DNA of 64,000 nucleotides from Carposina sasakii (taxonomy: Eukaryota; Arthropoda; Insecta; Lepidoptera; Carposinidae): assembly GCA_014607495.2 (NCBI GenBank), contig CP053152.1, positions 4,836,001-4,900,000 on the forward strand, read 5' to 3'. Made by a program: the position numbers and the translations under genes. Below the pieces are notes generated by a model. It ran no database searches, was not told the origin of the DNA, and saw only the letters and a list, made by a program, of their open reading frames with translations. Position 1 is the first letter of the stretch; every line of letters starts with the position of its first letter. This document shows positions 1 to 9,458 of the stretch, one piece after another.

Positions 1-20
1 TACAGAAATAGAAGTACAGA

Positions 21-136
21 GGGGTAAGCACAAACCTCTCGATAGTCCATAACGCTATCGTCAAACTGTCAAATCACATAGATTTTGCTAGCGAGTCGCT
101 AGCGTTAAGCCGCGTAAAAAGGTTCGTGCTTACCCC
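21..136. mobile_element. 116-bp MITE with TIRs and 5-bp TSD
   Basis: The ends are inverted: GGGGTAAGCACAAACCT on the left and the complement of AGGTTCGTGCTTACCCC on the right, 16 of 17 matching. ACAGA lies immediately outside both ends (16-20 and 137-141), so it looks like a 5-bp target-site duplication. There is no coding capacity. It is a non-autonomous DNA transposon; the superfamily is not certain. Confidence 0.7.
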
Positions 137-748
137 ACAGATCTAAAAAGTAAGCAAAAACAGCAGTGGGTAAGTAAGCAGTGATGTGCAAGTTTATTTA
201 AAAGAGCAAGCTAGCCAGCTAGCCAGCTCAAGTTCATCGAGCATTTTTAGGCCTTCTCCCGAATCGTAAACAATTTATTTATATGGACATCTTTGTCCGA
301 ATTGACACTTATTTTTTTTTTACTTAAGGTTCGGTTCGGACACCATCAAAAGCTATTTATTCGTTACGTAAGGTGTGTTTAGTTAAATATGTGTGCCATG
401 TGTGGTCTGGGTTCCTACATGGTAGATACATGGCCAAGCAAGACAATGAGATGCTACTTTAAAGTTGAATTTAACACCTATCTTCAAAACACATGAACTC
501 GCTTCATGGTTTTTTTTACATAGTAATTTTAATACCTCACTGGTATTTCATTGTATTACTTGTAGATATTTTCGATTATTTCTGATACTTATAACGATAA
601 ATTAGCCTTGTAATTAATTATTCCAATCACTATCCAAGAATTGCAACATTTATAACTAGCTGACTGCATAAGTAAAAGATCCTAATCTACGGGCTTATAA
701 AAGTGCAGTTTCAAAGCCAAGCAAGCTGCATAAAGCCTTATTACTTAC

Positions 749-3453
749 AAACCTAAGCTCAGTGTGCTAGAAAGACCCAATTTCTGAGATATTCTCTGCA
801 AAGTATCGTTCATTTCGCGACTCTGACCGTACAGTTTTTGTTCCTTGTATGTATGAGGATTTTTCTTAACCTGCTTCAACCATCTGTCACAGTGTTTGTA
901 AAACTGGAAAACAACTTGATGTTCGTCAATTGATATTACCTATGTACCTTACCCAAAGGCTAGGCTTATTTTTTAGCTAACTGTGCTAGAAAAAGGGTTA
1001 TGTTTTTCGAGTGTAATATATCTGCGCTCTAGAGCCTAAACGGTTTGCCGTATTTGAGCCTTACAGGTATCATAGTATTAGGTTCGTCTTAGTCCTGAGA
1101 ATGATACTGTTTACAGCAAACTTATGAAACAGTGGGTTATTTGTTTATTTAAATAATTTGTGGTTAGTCTTGAACTGTTTGAGGTGTTTAACCATGAAGA
1201 AGGTATAAAAGAGGAGGTGGGGCTATGAATTGAGTCATTGTGTGGCAATCGTGAGGCCATGACGACATGATAGGGGCGGAGCTTCAGCGCCAGTGTAACG
1301 CAGTAGATGTTCAACCACACGCTTGTGCTCCGAAATGTAACAGTATTAAAATTACAAAGACACTAGCGCTTTTATGAGGGTACTTTATTACTAAAACATA
1401 GTAAAATATTGCCATCTAGTGATGATGAGTAATTGCACTAGCAAAACAATCTTGAACCATATTGATAATGAGCAAGTAGTTTGGCTAGTCACTACAAGTT
1501 GGTTTCTATGTAAATGGGCAGGGCTAGTGTTCAAAGCTCCCCTCGTCCCATACTTCACCCCCACTCCGCGGGACTCTATTTTTTTATAAAAATATACTTA
1601 GCCGCTACTCCTCTTTTATTTCTTCTCCATGGGTTTAATATTAACTACTAAATAGAACTGTTTCCAATATGGAAGGGAGAAGTGTGAGCATGAGCAGGCG
1701 TCTTGCTTCAACATTTCTGTTTTAAAACTGCTTAGACAATGAGACGAGAAATTTTCTCATTGTTGCTTTCAACGTCATCACGTGATCTGATGAAGGCGCA
1801 AAAACAAAGGCCTCCTAATGGAGCAAACTCGTCGATGACGAACCTTTATAGAGAAATAATGTACCTAACTGTGTCTAAGCCCCCAGGTTTTATACTTACC
1901 CTTAAAACATTATCAACTTTGGTGGCAGGTAAAAATACGACATCCTTTGCTTCAGTAACGTTGAACAGGCCGAGGGCAAAGGACCTGGCACTCTGCTGGG
2001 CTCTCTCAGTGGCAGTGTATCGAAACTGGAAAAGTTAGAAGGATAGGTACTTTAGATACCATACTATGTTTCACTAGCTATTTAAATTTAAAAACACATA
2101 TCCCTCTACAGGGTGTTTGCCAGTCTCCTACTATTTTTTCACTTGACTTTGGTGGTTTATTAAATTATCAATATTTTCACCAATTTCGACTGTCTTTTCT
2201 ATGCTGATGCGAAACTTCAATAAAATACATCAGCTGCATCTCCATGCATGTCGTAATCGTCGACTAAGGAACTCAGGAGTGTTCTCTCAGACATGGCTGT
2301 GTATACATACATACATAGCCAGAACAGCAGGCAGCGGCAGTAAAAAAACCTGTAGCTACTGCAGATATAGTGTACAGAATAGTAATTAAGTAGTCACTTA
2401 CATACTTAAGATTTATGTAATTTATCAAGTACTTACCTGCCTACTTAATTATTTAGAAAGGCAACAGATACTTACAAGGAATGTTTTGAAATCATAATTT
2501 TGTTTCATTAAAATAGGAAACCTATTTTGCATCCTCTCAGCAAGGAGTATCATTTCCTCTTTGCCCTCCCTTGTCAGGTACTTCTCTCTATTGGGATCTA
2601 TATCACTGGTCCAGACTTCTAGTCTCTGTAACTGGTCTTTTGTTAATTTTCCTGAAATAAATTTAAATGTGTCTTGTATAAATTTGAAAGTGCAGTGTGA
2701 TATTCCATGCAATAAAATGCATTAGTCAAGGAAGTGATAGAGATAATAGATGTCATGGATCTCTCTCTACGCCCCTCTGGGAAAAGGCATGATTTAATTA
2801 AGAAACTATATACATATATTAAAAAATATATATATATATTGCAAGTACATACATATAGTTGAATCTTACATACAAAGTGTGGGACAAGGTGTTGTCATGA
2901 ATATATAATAAAAAAAATTGTAATAAATAACAATACAGTACATAGTGCAAATAAATGAAGTAAGTAGGCTTTAACTCACCTTTTTTAAGTTGATGTTGCA
3001 TTAAAATTTTATATTTCAACTCTCTCAAGGCATTCATTCCTTTGATATCTTTCGAACTGGGTAGTCTTGTTCCATGGCGGACTATCATCCAAATTTTTAT
3101 ATCTTTACAATCTGTAAAATTAGGAGGGATTAAGCATATGGGCATAACTTACCTTTTAATATACTTATAAACATTGCCATTACACCTTTGAAGTGCTGTG
3201 TAAAAGGTACTGCCTAGTTAGTCAATACCTAGGTATCGTTATTTAGTTCTGTTGCGTTTTTGTGAGACTATAATATAAAAACATAGTGTTATAACTTACT
3301 CGGGAATTCTATTCTGGATTCATTTTTATTACATTTAAACCTATAAGGAGTGCGTGTTCCCAAATGATTACGAATATCTGTCGGCTTCATGCACGAAATT
3401 GTTACTATTATACATGATAATAATGCTAGTACTTTCACTGTGTATGCCATCAT
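749..3453 (-). CDS. MINPP1: Multiple inositol polyphosphate phosphatase, N-terminal half (partial gene)
   Basis: This is a histidine acid phosphatase that removes phosphates from inositol polyphosphates in the secretory pathway. I join five exons on the minus strand: 3453-3300, 3111-2980, 2651-2476, 2025-1900 and 903-749; phases agree at every junction, giving 247 codons plus two bases. Exon 1 starts at the first of two ATGs and encodes a hydrophobic signal peptide (residues about 5-22), then a HLGTRTPYR segment typical of the family. Exon 2 carries the catalytic RHGTRLPS motif. Exon 3 (LTREGKEEM) and exon 4 (FRYTATERAQQSA) match conserved family blocks, and exon 5 has a CDRW block. The C-terminal half, including the HxE/HD catalytic proton donor, is missing and should lie beyond the left edge; I could not find another exon in 1-748. 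The identity is firm from the motifs, the exact boundaries slightly less so. Confidence 0.88.
904..1899. other. MINPP1 intron 4
   Basis: This is the intron between the exons ending in VDNVLR and starting FYKHCDRW. It holds only AT-rich unique-looking sequence. Short reading frames on both strands show no family resemblance, and no gene is supported within it. Confidence 0.6.
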
Positions 3454-3550
3454 TTTTATATGATAAGTGAGCTTTATTCTAACAATTTTTTTTAGATTTT
3501 TGTAGACATTTTCTGAAATTTGACAACAATCAACAAAAAACAGCTGATTG

Positions 3551-3851
3551 TTTTTTTTATTTTTTATTTAGTTTATCCCGAAGGAAAGGCAAGGGGAACT
3601 AAGCCCATACAGCCTATGATGGATGATATTGATGATGATGACTGGAAACGTCGGGAAAATCCTCAAGAATGGGTGTAAAATTAGTAAAGATCAAAAATAA
3701 TTGCAGAAACAACTTACATGGGCCCATGAAGAGATCGTATTCCGGCTAAAGTTTTACTCCGCTTACCTGCGTATAAAACCATGCACACGCACTAGATTCA
3801 CATCACAAGTAATCAAAATATAACTTATCTACCAGAAAACATCACTTTACG
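3551..3851 (-). mobile_element. A-tailed ~405-bp retroposon family, 5'-truncated copy
   Basis: On the minus strand this reads from the block CGTAAAGTGATG to the 3' block CGGGATAAACTAAA followed by an A-rich tail (a T run on the plus strand at about 3551-3567). It is the same sequence as the full copies at 8695-9098 and 24642-25047, but about 80 bases are missing from the 5' end. I see no convincing target-site duplication here. Confidence 0.8.
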
Positions 3852-4640
3852 TGGCCCGACGATACGCATCGGCAATAACGTGCCATCTTAGATTAATGAT
3901 TGGTCTTCGCTCCGGAGCGAAATCATTATTCTAAGCGTGCCATGTACATTATGTCTTGTCTTTATCCTTTCCAGATTTTAAAAATAAATTTTATAACGTA
4001 AAAGAAACCTGACCTTTAAAATTAATTTAATTCGTCATTACAATTAACTATCCATATCTATCTACAGCCTCCTGCACTCACTATTAAGTAAATGCCTTCA
4101 CATCACTGTCACACACAACATTATGGTCCTGCCTGGGCGAACCTCATCCACTGCCTCCACTGGTGTCCAGAAGCTTAAGCGATATCATTTGACCATTTGC
4201 TTGCCCCTGCCCCTGTCCACGACCTAGGTTCGGTGGCATCGTATCTCCAAGTTGGGAATGCGATTGACAAGTGGAACCGAGCCTGGCACACTCCATTGCC
4301 CTTTGTGCCACTTGTACCTATATTATACAAATATAGGTAGGTATCACAGAACAGGTTTATGTACCGGTTCTGTGGTAGGTATCTACTATCTACACCTTAG
4401 GGGTAAGCATATAAGCCTTACTCTTTAACCATTTTGATTAGATGATTATTTACTTTAGATCATAGTAACTGCGGTTTATATACCTACACCCATGGAGGTA
4501 ATATGCCTATACCATTTAGTTTTAAGTATGTAATTTGTGTGACAAAATCCATAAATTGTATCTGAAAGACTACCTACATCCTTGTGATACATATTTTACT
4601 AGGCTACAATTAATAAAAACCACACCTGTCGCAAAATTGT
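3852..4640. other. Intergenic, between MINPP1 start and HSPA14 3' end
   Basis: About 800 bases with no credible reading frame. TTTATT on the plus strand near 4641-4655 could act as the polyadenylation signal (AATAAA) of the minus-strand HSPA14 gene. Otherwise I see nothing. Confidence 0.5.
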
Positions 4641-4654
4641 ATTTATTAAATAAT

Positions 4655-6076
4655 TTATTCTACCTGTAACAATATTTTAGAATGCTGTAAAGTTGCTTTT
4701 AGAGTGAAAGGTGTGCTCAGCTTTTGAACATCAAAAGTCTCTGTTGCAAACTCTTTGCTTTCCGGATCTTCATGGAGGGAAAAACTAACATCTTTAGCAT
4801 CCTTTCCAGCATCTATATTGCAAATGTTTTGTGAAAATAATGGACTTCCCTCTTTGAATAATTGTACAGTCTGATCTAAGTACTTTAGATAAATGTCTTT
4901 TCCCAAAAATTCCACATCAGTATTCAAGTCATTCATTGAGAATTCTGGGACTTCTAACAACATCCCAGCTTCTCTAGCACATCCCATTGCTATGACTTCA
5001 TCTGGGTTTATACCTGATAACACTTCAGCTTCCGGCAAAAGATTGGCAATAGCTGACTGCAGCTTTGGTATTTTCAAACTTCCTCCACATAAGACAATCT
5101 TGCTGATTGTCCCATCAAAGCTCTCAATAAGCTTCTGAGCCGGTTTGATATAAGATGATATTTTTGAAGATATTATATTTTCAAATCTAGCTCTTGACAC
5201 ATTTTGACTCCAGTCAACACCATCAAGCAGGGATTCAATAAAAACATGAGATGAGTTCAATGTTGATAAAACATGTTTGCAGTTATCTGCATGGTTCAAA
5301 AGCTTAGCCATAGCTCTTCTACTCTCCTGAGGATCAAGCTTCCACTTCTGTCTGAATTCTTGTGCAATGTAATCAGCTAAGTCTTTGGTAAGGCATTGTC
5401 CACCCAAGTCTGAATGAAATACATTTTTTTCAACTGATATAAAGCCATTTTTAACTTTGACTATGGACACATCACATGATGAACCTCCAAGCCTGTAAAC
5501 TAGTACATTTATCTCTTCTGTGGTGTCTTCAATGTTGTAAGCAAGTAACGCTGCTGCAGGCTCACTGATAACTTGCATGACATCAAAACCAGCAATTTCA
5601 GCACACTTGACCAGTCTTTCCCTGCTCTCATTAGACCAATGTAGTGGTGCAGCCAGGACTATTTTTAAGTCTCCTACATTTTTTACAGAATGACTGGCTA
5701 TAGTAAAAAGCTTTGCATAAAATTGGGTTGTGACCTTGTCTGGACTGGAATATTGTTTCGTTTCACTTGTCTCAAAAACATAAACCAATTTGTCGTCGTT
5801 TTGAATACGACATGAAGATGTTTTTTCCACGTAAGATAAATCTTCTTCGCTTGAATCACAATTCATCAGACGTTTATTGTGTTTAATTATTGATTTGGAA
5901 TTAGGTTGCCCAGATTTTGCAGGCAAACCTATTTCCCATTCTGTACCATTGAGAGCTATGATAGCTGGGGTCACTCTGTCTCCTGCATCGTTAGCTATAA
6001 CAGCAGCTGCCCCATTTGCAAAAGAGGCCAAACAGGCTGAACTATTTCCCAAATGAATACCGTATGCTGCAGACAT
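4655..6076 (-). CDS. HSPA14: Heat shock 70 kDa protein 14-like (ribosome-associated Hsp70)
   Basis: A 473-residue atypical Hsp70 in one uninterrupted exon. In vertebrates HSPA14 pairs with the J protein DNAJC2 on the ribosome (mammalian RAC) and helps nascent-chain folding. Visible features in order: first nucleotide-binding loop GIHLGNSSACLA (residues 6-17); NDAGDRVTPAI (29-39); VISEPAAALLAYNIE (169-183); second phosphate loop YRLGGSSCDVS (194-204), where the acidic residue of canonical DLGGGT is replaced, as in HSPA14; VSRARFE (293-299); VLCGGSLKIPKLQ (328-340). The substrate-binding part after about residue 385 is short and lacks the usual lid, as expected for this family (human protein 509 aa). 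The start is ATG at 6076 with the family-typical MSAAYGIHLG. Next to it, MINPP1 lies downstream on the same strand and a coiled-coil gene starts divergently 3.4 kb away. Lack of introns could mean an old retrocopy or intron loss. Confidence 0.92.
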   Translation of the reverse strand: MSAAYGIHLGNSSACLASFANGAAAVIANDAGDRVTPAIIALNGTEWEIGLPAKSGQPNSKSIIKHNKRLMNCDSSEEDLSYVEKTSSCRIQNDDKLVYVFETSETKQYSSPDKVTTQFYAKLFTIASHSVKNVGDLKIVLAAPLHWSNESRERLVKCAEIAGFDVMQVISEPAAALLAYNIEDTTEEINVLVYRLGGSSCDVSIVKVKNGFISVEKNVFHSDLGGQCLTKDLADYIAQEFRQKWKLDPQESRRAMAKLLNHADNCKHVLSTLNSSHVFIESLLDGVDWSQNVSRARFENIISSKISSYIKPAQKLIESFDGTISKIVLCGGSLKIPKLQSAIANLLPEAEVLSGINPDEVIAMGCAREAGMLLEVPEFSMNDLNTDVEFLGKDIYLKYLDQTVQLFKEGSPLFSQNICNIDAGKDAKDVSFSLHEDPESKEFATETFDVQKLSTPFTLKATLQHSKILLQVE

Positions 6077-6244
6077 GATTCACTATGAATATCTTCAATC
6101 TTCTTGACTGTTGCTACTTAAAAAATTACGTTATTAGATGTCTTGAAATATGTAACAATTACTCACAGTTAGTGCCATATATTCAATGAAATTTATTTAG
6201 AAAGATTTTTTTTTGCCTCAAATGGAAAACATAACCTCAACAAT

Positions 6245-6417
6245 TTTTTTTTTAGTTTATCCCGAACCCGAAGGAAAGGCAAGGGGAACTAAACCCATAC
6301 AGCCATTGTCTTTAGTAAATGATTTCTCAATTTATGATGGATGATAAATGATGATGATGAATAGAAACGCCGGGAAAATCCTCAAAAACGAATGTGAAAT
6401 TAGTGAAAATAAAAAAA
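6245..6417 (-). mobile_element. A-tailed ~405-bp retroposon family, 3' fragment
   Basis: Read on the minus strand this is the 3' ~170 bases of the family, ending in the CGGGATAAACTAAA block and an A tail (T run on the plus strand at 6245-6253). It has picked up a six-base duplication (CGAACC) in the 3' block and is otherwise diverged. A different repeat-like segment (around 6440-6500) abuts it. Confidence 0.7.
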
Positions 6418-6499
6418 TGTGGTGTCGTGGGACACCAGGTAGGAACGAAGTTCCTTCGGCTAATGTAGAATCGACACAATTTGCAAAAGAAAAATCGTG

Positions 6500-8209
6500 C
6501 TCAATTTTATTTAGGTTTAAAATGTATCTATAAGGAATATTACGTGCTTGTCCATGAACATGAGTATATAATCATTCTGAGAGAACGAAAGAAAGAGGGA
6601 GAAAGACTTACAGGGATTTGGTATCTCCTCTTAGGATGGATGCTCTGAACATTGAAATATGAATAAATGCCTCCCCCCCTTGGAATCCCTTATCATGAAA
6701 AACTTGGATTCCATAATATGAAACATGACAATTTTGTCAAATCATGTCAAGTCGATTTGTTTGAATCGCTTCGCATATTTGTGTGGACTAAATGAGATAT
6801 TTTGGTGGTATTGATATAAATGTATTGTTCGTGGTTGCAGAAGCGATATTATCACTCGTAAGAATTTTATGGCCCTAGGAACTCAAACCAAATTTAGGCA
6901 ATATTCACTCTTGCTTTTTTAAATATTTGTCACAAACTTTATTTAGTTAATTTGCTTCTGAAGCTACTTTTTAACATTTTCAGGGTGCGACCCTATGTGA
7001 AATGTACTTTTTATTATCATATATAACATTATAAATGTGAAAGTAACTCTGTCTGTCTCGCTTTTACGCCTACTGCCGCCATTTACTGAGCGGATTAATT
7101 TTAGTGATAATGCGTAGCTTTGGGTGGACCCAGAAAAGGTTTAAACGCCTAGCTTGGTGGCGCCTGTCACTGTAATATTTTGACTAGTTAGATGCTAAAA
7201 TAAATTTTGATAATCAAGGAAACCCACGATGGAGTGTTAAGCTACCGATAACTGGCTGGCGCACAAAACATTTGGTTTATTACAAAAACAATCGTTCTTA
7301 TCAGCTCAAAGAACGATGGAACTTGTGCAAATAAAATGATGGTTAATTTTAGTTGTAAGAAAGCATAAAAAACGTTTCTTATACGTGCAATAGTGGTACG
7401 AAATATGTATTCATAATTATGGACACCTTTTTTATTTTGTAAAGTAATGTAAAGTGATGTTACTATTTGTAGGATTCCAGCAATTATTTCTTTTCTTAGA
7501 AACGATAATCTAATCTTTACTTATTAATTATTATGCATATTATAAAAGTCAGACCTTCAAAAATGCGCATTACATTGACACGTTTATGCTACTTGCAATA
7601 CAGGCAACTAGTTAAAAATTAAATAACGTAAAACAGCCCAAAGCTGTAGAATGGAATTACGCTGCATTATAATCAAATGCTTTATGCAGCATTAGGCATT
7701 ATCTTACTATTTAAAAATGCTATTGTCTTTTATAAAAAAAGCTGCTGAATGGCATTACGACATAATGGTTTATGTAAACAGCTTGAGTACTTAAAAATGC
7801 ATGCCAAATGTTAAAACAGCTGAGTATTATGCACTAAAATACAGGCATTGGCGCATCATAATGGTTTCAAAATGTAAAGGATGTCGGTAAAGTTTCTACG
7901 AGAGTTAATTATCCGTTTGTTAAAAACTTGGGTTGTTCGTGGGAAATGTCAGAGAAACATTAAAATTAAATTGTGAGACTTTTTCCCCGTCTAAAGTCAA
8001 AGTCAAAGAGGCAGAGAAAGTTTCCACACATTTCTATGGGTATTATACACTACTCGCTTGTGTATACGACTGTCGCGCCTGCGCACGTCTCATTTAACGG
8101 TTTTATTCCACGCACTTTTTCTTACGGTTTTACTATCACATTTTTTCAGTTCGGTCGCGCAGCAAAATCCCTATCTCCTCCAAGCCTGCCGTAAGGAACT
8201 TCGTTCCAA
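6500..8209. other. Intergenic region upstream of HSPA14 with degenerate repeat matter
   Basis: There is no credible gene. The stretch 7020-7150 (TATAAATGTGAAAGTAACTC, CTGTCTGTCTCGCTTTTACG) resembles the 3' end of RTE-type LINEs common in Lepidoptera. A GC-richer patch at 7975-8200 is open in two frames but has no recognisable protein similarity, so I do not call it a gene. Confidence 0.45.
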
Positions 8210-8465
8210 AAATATTTGCAGAAACAACTTACCTACATACTCGTAAGCCCATGAAGAGATCGTATTCCGATGAAAGTGTTACTCAGCTTACTTGCATATA
8301 AAACCATGCACACGCACTGGATTCACATCACAAGTAAACATAATATAACTTATCTACCAGAAACTTGAAAACATCACTTTACGGACACATGCAAGCCATT
8401 TACCAATAAATTTTGATTTTCATAAGAAAATTACACCCGCTTCCTTCCAGCTTTTCCCGCCGAAT
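8210..8465 (-). mobile_element. A-tailed ~405-bp retroposon family, copy lacking its 3' end
   Basis: On the minus strand this starts at the true 5' end of the family (GATTCGGCGGGAAAAGCTGG) and runs to the TTGTTTCTGCAA block, losing the 3' ~150 bases and the tail. It lies in inverted orientation to the complete copy at 8695-9098. Confidence 0.75.
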
Positions 8466-8619
8466 CTAACCTCAACAAAAAGAAAGAGGTGGTGAGCGAT
8501 CCCTCAATAGAGAAAAAGAAAGTGTTTTTTCCTCAGATGAATGATGTTTTTTCTGACATAATTATGACATGATCATGATATGACATGGTAATAAATAAAC
8601 TAAGGAATCAGTTCAGTAT

Positions 8620-8673
8620 TATTCGGCCTAAGGACTTGTATCCAGGTCAAGAAACTTTATTTAAAAAAAAAAA
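8620..8673 (+). mobile_element. 54-bp A-tailed retroposed fragment with 11-bp TSD
   Basis: The direct repeat CAGTTCAGTAT occurs at 8609-8619 and 8674-8684. Between them lies a short unique sequence (ATTCGGCCTAAGGACTTG onward) ending in ACTTTATTT and a run of about 11 A. This is the signature of an RNA copied by target-primed reverse transcription; the source RNA is not recognised. Confidence 0.65.
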
Positions 8674-8694
8674 CAGTTCAGTATGGAGCCAACT

Positions 8695-9098
8695 GGATTC
8701 GGCGGGAAAAGCTGGAGGGTGCAGGTGTAATTTTCTTGTGAAAATCTAAAATTATTTGTAAATGGCTTGCATGTGTCCGTAAAGTGATGTTTTCTAGTAG
8801 ATAAGTTATATTTTGATTACTTGTGATGTGAATCTAGTGCGTGTGCATGGTTTTATACGCAGGTAAGCTGAGTAAAACTTTAGCCGGAATACGATCTCTT
8901 CATGGGCCCATGTAAGTTGTTTCTGCAATAATTTTTCATTTTGACTAACTTTACACTTGTTCTTGAGGATTTTCCCGACGTTTTCATTCATCATCATTAT
9001 TATCATCCATCATAAATTCAGAAATCATTTACTAAAGACAATGGCTGTATGGGCTTAGTTTCCTTGCCTTTCCTTCGGGATAAACTAAACAAAAAAAA
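8695..9098 (+). mobile_element. A-tailed ~405-bp retroposon family, full-length copy with 12-bp TSD
   Basis: It starts GGATTCGGCGGGAAAAGCTG and ends in CGGGATAAACTAAAC plus an A run. ATGGAGCCAACT flanks both sides (8683-8694 and 9099-9110), a clear target-site duplication. Length, A tail and TSD indicate a SINE-like or LINE-derived non-autonomous retroposon. I do not see a convincing tRNA-type A/B box. A 66-codon antisense frame recurs in several copies only because the copies are alike. Confidence 0.85.
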
Positions 9099-9458
9099 AT
9101 GGAGCCAACTATATAAAAATTGTCGAAATAAATACATATCAAGGAGAAATAAACACCTATTTACCTTACCAAACAAATTAGATCAACCAGATTTTTAGAT
9201 AGGTACCAATATAAATGATCTAAAAGTTCTATTTCGAAAATAGAATTCATAAGTTGGCATTATGTTTGCCTTTGATCAATGCCTTTGAATCTTTTAAAAA
9301 TAAATAAGTCCAAGTGGCGCGCGCGGTAAACTTAAAAACTAGAAAAATAAATTATGGACCTATATGTAGGTAGGTTACATATTAGGAAATGAAATAAGTG
9401 AAACTTTGTTTTGTTTTTTCATAAAAAAATACACTTTGAAAGTGATGATAGTAATAAA

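Noticed and set aside
1739..2038. 99-codon plus-strand frame
   Set aside because: It lies antisense to MINPP1 exon 4 (1900-2025), which has good splice sites and matching phases; the plus frame has no likeness to any family.
2815..2845. AT dinucleotide-rich stretch (TATATATAT) as an origin or promoter
   Set aside because: Short simple sequence inside a MINPP1 intron; nothing else supports a function.
7973..8246. Two overlapping plus-strand frames in a GC-richer patch
   Set aside because: No motif or splice context; the right part (GTAAGGAACTTCGTTCC) resembles repeat-derived sequence also seen near 6445.
8806..9006. A 66-codon frame (ending TRFTSQVIKI) repeated almost unchanged at 8806, 23427 and 24754
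   Set aside because: It lies antisense within the A-tailed retroposon copies and is shared only because the copies are similar. It starts in a trinucleotide run, and the other copies break it.
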